A DNA stretch of 5,339 nt from Bacteroidales bacterium Bact_16 (GTDB lineage: Bacteria > Bacteroidota > Bacteroidia > Bacteroidales > UBA932). A program made the position numbers and the translations under genes. The DNA lies in assembly GCA_001602885.1 (NCBI GenBank), contig LUZH01000333.1, positions 1 through 5,339 of the forward strand, given 5' to 3'. Below the pieces are notes generated by a model. It searched no databases. It saw only the letters and a program-made list of their open reading frames with translations, and was not told where the DNA came from. Every line of letters begins with the position of its first letter. Position 1 is the first letter of the stretch. Of the stretch, positions 1 through 5,339 are shown one piece after another.

Positions 1-322
1 GGTTCACGCTCTCGTTCTTGAAATAGATGTGCGCCGGGGTGCCGAGGGCCTCCTCGAGGCCATAGGCGCGCACCAGCGGGGTGCAGCGGTAGTAGGAGTA
101 CTTCTCGCGCACGTCCTCGGGGATGTCGATCCAGCGGTCGGTCTGGTTGACTTCCTGCCTGGCGCATTCCTCGGCGAAGAGGGGGAAGAGGTCTTCGGCT
201 TTGATGGGCTGCTTGGTGCCCGGGTGGATCATCGGCTGCGGCTTGTTGACCATGTCAGCCTGGATGTTGTACCATTGGGTAGGAATCTCGGATTCCGGGA
301 GGATGAACCTTTTCTGTTTCAT
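1..322 (-). CDS. trpB: Tryptophan synthase beta chain, TrpB2-like (5' part, runs off left edge)
   Basis: The N-terminal 107 residues of a PLP-dependent tryptophan synthase beta subunit, which joins indole to L-serine to make L-tryptophan in the cytoplasm. The translation begins MKQKRFILPESEIPTQWYNI and reaches a TPLVRAYGLEEALGTPAHIY segment (residues 81-100) followed by FKNES, which is the substrate/PLP-domain entry typical of the TrpB2 subgroup rather than of TrpB1, the usual partner of TrpA. The PLP lysine (the SHK motif in this family) would lie just beyond the window edge and cannot be checked. The start ATG (322-320) lies 12 bp after the ltaE stop, so the two genes are probably co-transcribed from upstream of ltaE. 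There is no Shine-Dalgarno, as usual for Bacteroidota. No trpA is visible. The family call is firm. The TrpB2 rather than TrpB1 assignment rests on recognised sequence style. Confidence 0.88.
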   Translation of the reverse strand, partial: MKQKRFILPESEIPTQWYNIQADMVNKPQPMIHPGTKQPIKAEDLFPLFAEECARQEVNQTDRWIDIPEDVREKYSYYRCTPLVRAYGLEEALGTPAHIYFKNESVN

Positions 323-334
323 TATGGCGTGTTG

Positions 335-1372
335 TTATAGATTCTTGTCGATGTAGGATGCGAGCGCTTCGACGGCGCTCTCCGGCGTCGCCCAGCTCGT
401 GCAGAAGCGCACGCCGGCGTGCGTGTCGTCCACCTCCTGCCACAGCTCAAAGCCGAACTGCTCCGCGAGCGGCTCCAGGGCGGCTGTCGGGAGGATGGGG
501 AAGACCTGGTTGGTGGTGTTCTGCACCAGGAAGGGGATGCCCTTGGCCGCGAAGGCCGCGCGGAGGCGGTCTGCCAGGCGGTCGGCGTGGCGGGCGAGCT
601 TGAAATACAGCCCTTCGTTCATCAGCACCTCATACTGCAGGCCGAGCAGGCGGCCCTTGGCGAGCATGCCGCCGTGCTGCTTGATCAGGTAGCGGAAGTC
701 CTCGGCGAGCGCGCTGCGCGTGAAGACGACGGCTTCGCCGAACAGGGCGCCCTGCTTGGTGCCGCCGACGTAGAAGATGTCGCACAGGCGGGCGAGGTCC
801 TTGGGGAGGATGTCCGCGCCGGCGGCCTCCAGGCCGTAGCCCAGGCGTGCGCCGTCGACGAAGAGAGGAATCTCCCAGTCGCGGCAGACTTCGTGCAGCG
901 CTTCGAGCTCCTGCTTGCTGTAGATGGTCCCGAGCTCCGTCGGGAAAGAGATATAGACCATGCCGGGCTGCACCGTGTGCTCGCGGCTGAAGTCGCGCTG
1001 GTGCGCTTCAAGCAGGGCGCGCACCTGGGCGGCGGAAATCTTGCCGTCCGTGGCGGGCAGGGCCAGGATCTTGTGGCCGCTCTGTTCTACGGCGCCGGTC
1101 TCGTGGACGTTGATGTGTCCGCTGTCGGCGCACACGACGCCCTGGTGCGGGCGGAGCTGCGAGGCGATGACGGTGGCGTTGGTCTGCGTGCCGCCGACGA
1201 GGAAATGGACCTCGGCGTCCGGGCAGGCGAAGACGTTGCGGACCATGTCCGCGGCCTTGGCGCAATGCGGGTCCTCTCCATAGCCCAGGGTCTGCTCCAG
1301 GTTGGTCTCCCGGAGCGCCTCGAGAATCTGCGGACAGCATCCTTCCAGATAGTCGCTTTCGAAATGGATCAT
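335..1372 (-). CDS. ltaE: Low-specificity L-threonine aldolase
   Basis: A fold-type I PLP enzyme that cleaves L-threonine/L-allo-threonine to glycine and acetaldehyde and often also acts on other beta-hydroxy amino acids. It has 345 aa, the normal family length. Visible motifs are the N-terminal LGYGEDP (29-35); VGGTQTNA (59-66), a PLP-phosphate-binding region; DSGHINVHETGA (83-94), with the conserved His region that stacks on PLP; FVDGARLGYG (171-180), with Asp173 for the pyridine nitrogen; and YVGGTKQGALFGEAV (201-215), with Lys206 as the Schiff-base lysine. The frame stays open upstream to 1501. I chose ATG 1372 because the homologous start MIHFESDYLEG begins there, and the 43-residue extension crosses the intergenic hairpin and does not look like protein. 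It is first in a minus-strand pair with trpB, 12 bp apart. A weak -7-like TATATTCA lies about 60 nt upstream. Confidence 0.93.
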   Translation of the reverse strand: MIHFESDYLEGCCPQILEALRETNLEQTLGYGEDPHCAKAADMVRNVFACPDAEVHFLVGGTQTNATVIASQLRPHQGVVCADSGHINVHETGAVEQSGHKILALPATDGKISAAQVRALLEAHQRDFSREHTVQPGMVYISFPTELGTIYSKQELEALHEVCRDWEIPLFVDGARLGYGLEAAGADILPKDLARLCDIFYVGGTKQGALFGEAVVFTRSALAEDFRYLIKQHGGMLAKGRLLGLQYEVLMNEGLYFKLARHADRLADRLRAAFAAKGIPFLVQNTTNQVFPILPTAALEPLAEQFGFELWQEVDDTHAGVRFCTSWATPESAVEALASYIDKNL

Positions 1373-1429
1373 AAAAAAGAGAAGCCTACCAACTAAGCGT
1401 AAACATTCTGCAAGGTAAGAAAAAAAAGG

Positions 1430-1460
1430 ATTGAATATACCCCCGGAATGATTATTTTTG
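1430..1460 (+). promoter_or_regulatory. Bacteroidota-type promoter candidate, plus strand
   Basis: ATTG (1430-1433), a 19-nt spacer, and TATTTTTG (1453-1460), which matches the TAnnTTTG -7 consensus of the Bacteroidota primary sigma factor exactly. Transcription would begin near 1465 and run into the hairpin at 1483-1512 after about 20 nt. It could produce either a roughly 50-nt RNA or, with read-through, a leader of about 120 nt for the ybaK-like gene at 1584. Confidence 0.45.
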
Positions 1461-1466
1461 CGACAA
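1432..1466 (-). promoter_or_regulatory. Possible weak promoter for ltaE-trpB
   Basis: On the minus strand a TATATTCA box (1439-1432) resembles the Bacteroidota -7 element TAnnTTTG. A TTG (1466-1464) lies upstream, but the spacer is 24 nt, longer than the usual 19-21. The box would give a leader of about 55 nt before the ltaE ATG. It overlaps the -33 of the plus-strand promoter candidate, so the two may compete. This is weak evidence from pattern only. Confidence 0.25.
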
Positions 1467-1482
1467 GTGCGGTGGGAAATGA

Positions 1483-1512
1483 AAAGAACCGCGATTCGCA
1501 TCGCGGTTCTTT
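1483..1512 (+). terminator. Perfect 13-bp hairpin, terminator-like
   Basis: AAAGAACCGCGAT (1483-1495), a TCGC loop (1496-1499), and the exact complement ATCGCGGTTCTTT (1500-1512). The GC-rich core, flanking A tract and U-rich right arm running into TTCTTTCTC fit a rho-independent terminator. The symmetry means it could act on both strands. Its position is odd because it sits between two divergent genes, where no upstream gene needs terminating. It may be an attenuator, the end of a small RNA, or a barrier between the divergent units. Confidence 0.6.
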
Positions 1513-1539
1513 CTCAATTCTAACCAAAATTATTAACCA

Positions 1540-1587
1540 ATGAAATTCAACTCGCATCTACATATTGCAAGGTTCGTGCCAGAATGA
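1540..1587 (+). CDS. Possible 15-codon leader peptide overlapping ybaK start
   Basis: ATG at 1540 opens a short frame encoding MKFNSHLHIARFVPE and ends with a TGA at 1585-1587 that overlaps the ybaK-like ATG (1584-1586) as ATGA. The start lies in an A/T-rich context (AACCAATGAAA), which looks like a typical Bacteroidota initiation region and is better than the context of the deacylase ATG itself. The ATGA overlap would allow translational coupling. The peptide has no regulatory run of one amino acid and no recognisable family. It could also be chance, or the residual 5' end of a lost gene. I call it tentatively. Confidence 0.3.
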   Translation: MKFNSHLHIARFVPE

Positions 1588-2048
1588 TCAAAACTAATGC
1601 TGCCAGATTGCTTGATGCCGCCGGCATCCCCTATGAACTGATCCCTTACGACTTTACGGAAGAGGATCTGAGCGCGCAGCACGTGGCCGCGGAGCTGGGT
1701 GAGGACATCGACCAGGTCTTCAAGACCCTGGTGCTGCGCGGCGACCGCACGGGATTCTTCGTGTGCGTGATCCCCGGCGACTTCGAGGTGGACCTCAAGG
1801 TGGCCGCGCGCATCTCCGGCAACAAGAGCTGCGAGATGCTCCACGTCAAGGAGCTGCTCCCCACCACGGGCTACATCCGCGGCGGTTGCAGCCCCATCGG
1901 GATGAAGAAGGCGTTCCCGACCTACATACACGAGTCCGCGCTGCTCTACGACTATATCTACATCAGTGCAGGGCAGCGCGGGCTCCAGTTCAAGATCGCT
2001 CCGCAGGCCCTGATCGATTTCGTGGGCGCGGAGCTCTATCCCATTTAG
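1584..2048 (+). CDS. ybaK: YbaK/EbsC-family Cys-tRNA deacylase
   Basis: A 154-aa free-standing aminoacyl-tRNA editing domain. YbaK-type members hydrolyse mischarged Cys-tRNA(Pro) in trans, backing up prolyl-tRNA synthetase, in the cytoplasm. Visible family features are an N-terminal helix (residues 1-15) followed by the YELIPYDF strand; QVFKTLVL (44-51), where Lys47 matches the functionally important lysine of the family; FVCVIPGDFEVDLK (59-72); and GYIRGGCSPIGMKK (96-109), the glycine-rich loop that shapes the active site. Length is normal and the domain is complete. The deacylated substrate cannot be told from sequence: YbaK, ProXp-ala and related editing proteins share the fold, though GGCSPIG favours YbaK. 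The preceding region has no strong Shine-Dalgarno, only AAGG 11 nt upstream. The stop TAG abuts the stop of the convergent GH43 gene. Confidence 0.92.
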   Translation: MIKTNAARLLDAAGIPYELIPYDFTEEDLSAQHVAAELGEDIDQVFKTLVLRGDRTGFFVCVIPGDFEVDLKVAARISGNKSCEMLHVKELLPTTGYIRGGCSPIGMKKAFPTYIHESALLYDYIYISAGQRGLQFKIAPQALIDFVGAELYPI

Positions 2049-3365
2049 CTACAGCGGCTTGTATGTGAAGTCCAGCAGCTCGGCGCCCGCGCCGAGCAGG
2101 TAGGCCGGACGCAGGGCGAAGAAGCCCTTGTAGACGTTGTGGTGCATCTGCGAGACGTCCTGGTCCTCCATCACGGGCTCCCAGACGCCGACGGCCGTCT
2201 GCTCCCAGACGCTCACGACGTTGCGCTCGTTGCGGATGCGCACGGCGAAGGTCGGGTCGCTGCCGGTCAGGCCGATGCCGGCTTCTTCGTTGTAGAAGAG
2301 GAACAGGCCGGCCTGGCTGCCCTCCGGGATGGAGAAGCGGGCCGTGATCTCGTAGGAGGCGTCCACGGCCGTGGTCGTCCAGAGGGTGCCGCCGGCGTAG
2401 CCCGGCTGCCATCTGGCCCAGAGGAGCGGGTTGGCGTAGTCGTGAAGGGAGGCGTAGTCGCCCTGCAGGCCGCCCTTCTGCCATTTGGCGCCGTCCTTCT
2501 CGGCCAGCACGGGCCAGCCGTCTTCCGTCCACTCCACGCTCTCGATGAGGGTGCTGCGGCCCAGGGTATGGAAGCCGTTGCGGTAGGCGTGGTAGACGAT
2601 GTACCAGTTGCCGGCGGCGTCGTCGACGAGGGTGCCGTGGCCCTTGGACCACCAGGCCTCGTCGGCGTGGGGGCTGTTCTCCCACGGGCCGAGCGCGCTC
2701 TTGCTGCGGGCCACCACGACCATGTGGCTGGTGGCGGGGCCGGCGGTGCCGCCCTCCGCGCTCACGAGGTAGTACCAGTCGCCGCGCCTGAAGAGCTTGG
2801 GCGACTCGAGCCACATCCCTTCGGTCTCCCATTCGGCCGGGAAGGCCCAGCCGTCATAGACCTTCTGCCGCGGGCCGGCCGCGGAAAGGCCGTCAGGCGC
2901 CAGGGGCGTGACCCAGCCGTCGTTGGTGTAGAGGTAGCGGCGCCCGTCCTCCGCCACGACGTGGCCCGGGTCGATGCCGGCCACGTCGAGCCTGACGGGG
3001 GCGCTCCAGGGCCCTTCGGGCCGGTCGGCCACCACCACGTAGTTCTCGCCGCGGCTGGTCGGGTAGTAGATGTAGAACTTGCCGTCCACCTTGCAGATCT
3101 CGGGGGCGAAGATGGAATAGTCGCCGTCTTCGACGGCCCGCGCCACCGGCTCCCAGTGCAGCAGGTCGGTGGAGTGCCAGACGAGCAGGGCGGGGAAGTA
3201 GGTGAACGACGAATGCGTCATATAGAAGTCGTTGCCGTCGCGCAGGATGGTCGGATCGGGGTAGTCGCCCGGGAAGATGCAGGTCTTGAGGGGCTTGACT
3301 TTGGGCGTGCAGGCGGCGGCGAGCAGGGCGGCCGCAAGCAGCAGGTGGAAGGCTTTTCGTCTCAT
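2049..3365 (-). CDS. Glycoside hydrolase family 43 lipoprotein
   Basis: A 438-aa exported glycosidase. Family 43 enzymes are inverting beta-xylosidases, alpha-L-arabinofuranosidases or arabinanases on plant cell-wall glycans. Residues 1-19 are a lipoprotein signal (RRK, a hydrophobic core, then LLAAAC), with lipidation expected at Cys19. The five-bladed propeller follows: GDYPDPTILRDGNDFYM (33-49), with Asp37 as the probable general base; AGIDPGHVVAEDGRRYL (129-145), with Asp131 as the probable pKa modulator; WLESPKLFRRGDWYYLVSAE (185-204), with Glu187 as the probable general acid; and GHGTLVDD (242-249), with the conserved His243. From about residue 300 to the end is a second, beta-rich domain resembling the concanavalin-like C-terminal domain of many GH43 xylosidases (ASYEITARFSI, AGLFLFYNEE). 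Substrate cannot be assigned. No SusC/SusD neighbours are visible. The stop directly abuts that of ybaK. Confidence 0.9.
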   Translation of the reverse strand: MRRKAFHLLLAAALLAAACTPKVKPLKTCIFPGDYPDPTILRDGNDFYMTHSSFTYFPALLVWHSTDLLHWEPVARAVEDGDYSIFAPEICKVDGKFYIYYPTSRGENYVVVADRPEGPWSAPVRLDVAGIDPGHVVAEDGRRYLYTNDGWVTPLAPDGLSAAGPRQKVYDGWAFPAEWETEGMWLESPKLFRRGDWYYLVSAEGGTAGPATSHMVVVARSKSALGPWENSPHADEAWWSKGHGTLVDDAAGNWYIVYHAYRNGFHTLGRSTLIESVEWTEDGWPVLAEKDGAKWQKGGLQGDYASLHDYANPLLWARWQPGYAGGTLWTTTAVDASYEITARFSIPEGSQAGLFLFYNEEAGIGLTGSDPTFAVRIRNERNVVSVWEQTAVGVWEPVMEDQDVSQMHHNVYKGFFALRPAYLLGAGAELLDFTYKPL

Positions 3366-3384
3366 TATGTGTCAGTTTTCTTTG

Positions 3385-3392
3385 TAAAAATA
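3385..3392 (-). promoter_or_regulatory. Possible -7 box for the GH43 gene
   Basis: The minus-strand TATTTTTA (3392-3385) matches seven of eight positions of TAnnTTTG and lies about 20 nt from the GH43 ATG. No convincing -33 TTTG is seen 19-21 nt upstream, so this may be chance in an A/T-rich spacer. Confidence 0.25.
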
Positions 3393-3414
3393 CGGAAAAA
3401 AACGCTGAAATGAG

Positions 3415-3422
3415 TATATTGG
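3415..3422 (+). promoter_or_regulatory. Possible -7 box for the nitroreductase gene
   Basis: TATATTGG matches TAnnTTTG except at one position and lies 24 nt before the nitroreductase ATG. The nearest upstream TTTG (3381-3384) is 30 nt away, too far for a normal spacer, so the -33 is poor. The box resembles the better-supported TATATTCG at 4077. Confidence 0.35.
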
Positions 3423-3446
3423 GGCGAACACTAAAACACATTCGCC

Positions 3447-4049
3447 ATGAAAAAGACTTTTTGGGATCGGATCAGCGACATCACGCACATCCACAGACGC
3501 GCGGCTTTCGTGGACCTTCCGGAGCGGACCGGCACGAAGGAGACCGCCTTCCAGACCCTTGTCAGGGACCGTTATTCCTGCCGCAGCTTCAAGGACACGC
3601 CGCTCACCGAAGAGCAGGTCCGCCAGATCCTGGAGGCGGCCCGCGTGGCGCCTACTGCCGCTAACAGGCAGCCGGTGCATGTCTGGGTGGTCAAGAGCCC
3701 CGAAGGGCTCGAGAAGCTGAAGGGCGCCACGGACTACATCTACGGCGCGCCCGCCGTTTTCATGGTCGGCGCGAAGCCCGACGCCGCCTGGGTGCGCAAA
3801 TACGACGGCAAGAACGGCGCCGACGTGGACGCCGCCATCGTCGGCACGCACATCATGCTGGCCGCCTCGGACCTGGGCCTCGGCAACGTCTGGGTGGGTT
3901 CTTTCGACCCCGCGCGGATCAAGGCCGACTTCCCGGAGACCGCTGGCTACGAGGTCGTCTGCCTCTTCCCGGTGGGCGTGCCCGCCGCCGGTCCCGCTTC
4001 CGGCCACGCGCAGCGCCAGCCGCTCGACGCTTTTGCCTCCGAAATCTGA
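3447..4049 (+). CDS. Nitroreductase-family flavoprotein
   Basis: A 200-aa member of the FMN-dependent nitroreductase superfamily, cytoplasmic NAD(P)H oxidoreductases that usually act as homodimers on nitroaromatics, quinones or flavins. Family marks are LVRDRYSCRSFKDTPLTEEQ (38-57), with Arg42, Ser44 and Arg46 as the FMN-phosphate-binding set; AARVAPTAANRQPVHVWVV (64-82), the helix plus FMN loop; LGLGNVWVGSFD (143-154); and VVCLFPVGVPA (170-180). The N-terminus is about 34 residues longer than in minimal members, which begin just before the RYS motif. No internal ATG sits at that boundary, so 3447 is the best start. There is no signal peptide. It stands alone after a divergent promoter region, and the next gene, also apparently a flavin/PNPOx-fold protein, has its own promoter. 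The physiological substrate is unknown. Confidence 0.9.
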   Translation: MKKTFWDRISDITHIHRRAAFVDLPERTGTKETAFQTLVRDRYSCRSFKDTPLTEEQVRQILEAARVAPTAANRQPVHVWVVKSPEGLEKLKGATDYIYGAPAVFMVGAKPDAAWVRKYDGKNGADVDAAIVGTHIMLAASDLGLGNVWVGSFDPARIKADFPETAGYEVVCLFPVGVPAAGPASGHAQRQPLDAFASEI

Positions 4050-4052
4050 TTT

Positions 4053-4084
4053 TTTGCTTTTTAGCGGAGAGATTGTTATATTCG
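4053..4084 (+). promoter_or_regulatory. Bacteroidota promoter for the lipoprotein-exonuclease-lpdA run
   Basis: TTTG (4053-4056), a 20-nt spacer, and TATATTCG (4077-4084), which differs from TAnnTTTG at one position. Spacing and order match the -33/-7 promoter of the Bacteroidota primary sigma factor. The start would fall near 4090, leaving a leader of about 12 nt before the ATG at 4103. It begins directly after the nitroreductase stop at 4049, indicating a new transcription unit. Confidence 0.62.
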
Positions 4085-4102
4085 CAGACTAATACGCTGA
4101 AA

Positions 4103-4624
4103 ATGAAAAAGTCCATCCTCCTTTCCCTGGCGGCGCTCCTGCTCCTTGCAGCGTGCGCTCCCAAGCAGTCCGAGAATGCACCGGAAACCACGTACCCCAT
4201 GATCGAACAGACCACGCCCAACCCGGAGAACGCTGCCGAGGCGCAGCAGTTCCTCAAGAAATGCGGCACCTATTATCTCGCCACCGTGGCGGGTGACCAG
4301 CCGCGCGTCCGCCCCTTCGGCACCGCCGAGATTTTCGAGGGCAAGCTCTACATCCAGACCGGCAAGGTCAAGGACGTCTACAAGCAGCTGGTCGCCAACC
4401 CCAAGGCTGAGATCTGCGGCTTCACGGGCACGGAATGGATCCGCATCCAGTGCGAACTGATTCCGGACGAGCGTATCGAGGCCAAGCAGGACATGCTGGA
4501 CAAGAACCCCGCCCTGCGCGCGATGTACAAGGCCGACGACGACAACACCATCGTCCTGTACCTGCGCAACGCCACTGCCACCATCTCTTCCTTCAGCGCC
4601 CCTTCGCGGAGCTTCCAGTTCTAG
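4103..4624 (+). CDS. Lipoprotein with pyridoxamine 5'-phosphate oxidase-like split-barrel domain
   Basis: A 173-aa protein. Residues 1-18 form a lipoprotein signal (MKKS, hydrophobic core, LLAAC) with Cys18 for lipidation, followed by a polar linker (about 19-45). A PNPOx-like split beta-barrel occupies the rest: AQQFLKKCGTYYLATVAGDQ (about 50-70), PRVRPFGTAEIFEGKLYIQT, VKDVYKQLVANPKAEICGF, the strand WIRIQCEL, and the closing ATATISSFS. This domain usually binds FMN, sometimes F420 or heme, and acts in redox or binding roles. True PNPOx activity in vitamin B6 synthesis is unlikely at this size. I chose ATG 4103 over an in-frame ATG at 4073 because the signal peptide starts there and 4073 lies within the -35/-7 spacer. 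The exonuclease gene follows 10 bp later. Function is unknown beyond the fold. Confidence 0.85.
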   Translation: MKKSILLSLAALLLLAACAPKQSENAPETTYPMIEQTTPNPENAAEAQQFLKKCGTYYLATVAGDQPRVRPFGTAEIFEGKLYIQTGKVKDVYKQLVANPKAEICGFTGTEWIRIQCELIPDERIEAKQDMLDKNPALRAMYKADDDNTIVLYLRNATATISSFSAPSRSFQF

Positions 4625-4629
4625 GGAGG
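4624..4629 (+). promoter_or_regulatory. Strong Shine-Dalgarno before a GTG start
   Basis: GGGAGG lies 5 nt before the GTG at 4635 and begins on the last base of the lipoprotein stop codon. It is the only good ribosome-binding site in the window and decides the GTG start, since no ATG is available near the start of the exonuclease domain. Confidence 0.6.
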
Positions 4630-4634
4630 CCCGC

Positions 4635-5339
<705 letters not shown>

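Noticed and set aside
419..1396. A 325-codon open frame on the plus strand opposite ltaE
   Set aside because: It has antisense composition and no recognisable motif, while ltaE on the minus strand is complete and motif-rich.
1373..1501. In-frame upstream extension of ltaE (43 residues starting MRIAVLF)
   Set aside because: It runs through the hairpin and the A/T-rich spacer and is absent from the normal family N-terminus, which starts at MIHFESDYLEG.
1483..1512. The hairpin as an attachment site or the end of a mobile element
   Set aside because: There is no integrase, transposase, target duplication or second copy of the hairpin in the window. The form and U-rich flank fit a terminator better.
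2139..3413. A 424-codon open frame on the plus strand opposite the GH43 gene
   Set aside because: Its translation is rich in V, G, A, H and R with no domain. The GH43 frame on the other strand has a signal peptide and all catalytic motifs. Long antisense frames are expected in DNA this GC-rich.
3372..4007. A 211-codon minus-strand frame opposite the nitroreductase
   Set aside because: It lacks any domain and is the mirror of a well-supported nitroreductase gene.
4073..4102. An earlier ATG for the PNPOx-like lipoprotein
   Set aside because: It overlaps the promoter spacer and would put ten residues before the lipoprotein signal peptide, destroying its normal form.

Overview
The window looks like chromosomal DNA from a GC-rich member of the Bacteroidota, most likely Bacteroidales. 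The evidence is: (i) promoter-like sites of the Bacteroidota type (-33 TTTG/TTG, then about 19-20 nt, then -7 TAnnTTTG) in front of several genes; (ii) A/T-rich start regions with no Shine-Dalgarno for nearly all genes; (iii) short lipoprotein signals with LAAC/AAAC lipoboxes; and (iv) protein styles typical of gut Bacteroidales (a TrpB2-type tryptophan synthase, a GH43 lipoprotein, a PNPOx-like lipoprotein). Rikenellaceae/Alistipes-like is a guess from GC content and style, not a demonstrated assignment.

Layout. On the minus strand at the left, ltaE (335-1372, threonine aldolase) is followed after 12 bp by the beginning of a trpB gene (1-322, running off the window). Both encode PLP enzymes and look like one operon. 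A 211-bp divergent intergenic region (1373-1583) follows. It holds a promoter-like pair on the plus strand, a perfect 13-bp hairpin ending in a U-rich tract, and a 15-codon reading frame that overlaps the start of the next gene by ATGA. Then comes a YbaK/EbsC-type aminoacyl-tRNA deacylase gene (1584-2048, plus). It abuts, with zero spacing and stop codon to stop codon, a convergent GH43 glycosidase lipoprotein gene (2049-3365, minus). An 81-bp divergent promoter region separates GH43 from a nitroreductase gene (3447-4049, plus). A good Bacteroidota promoter (4053-4084) then drives a compact plus-strand run: a lipoprotein with a pyridoxamine-phosphate-oxidase-like domain (4103-4624), a DEDDh 3'-5' exonuclease with a GTG start and an unusually strong Shine-Dalgarno (4635-5126), and the start of lpdA, dihydrolipoyl dehydrogenase (5140 to the right edge).

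The genes do not form one obvious system. They are mostly housekeeping: amino acid metabolism, tRNA proofreading, glycan degradation, flavin redox and nucleic-acid processing. There is no sign of phage, transposon, CRISPR or defence genes. The least explained part is the 1373-1583 intergenic region, which may produce a very short RNA or act as a leader with an attenuator and leader peptide for the deacylase gene. No CDS-free stretch exceeds 300 bases.
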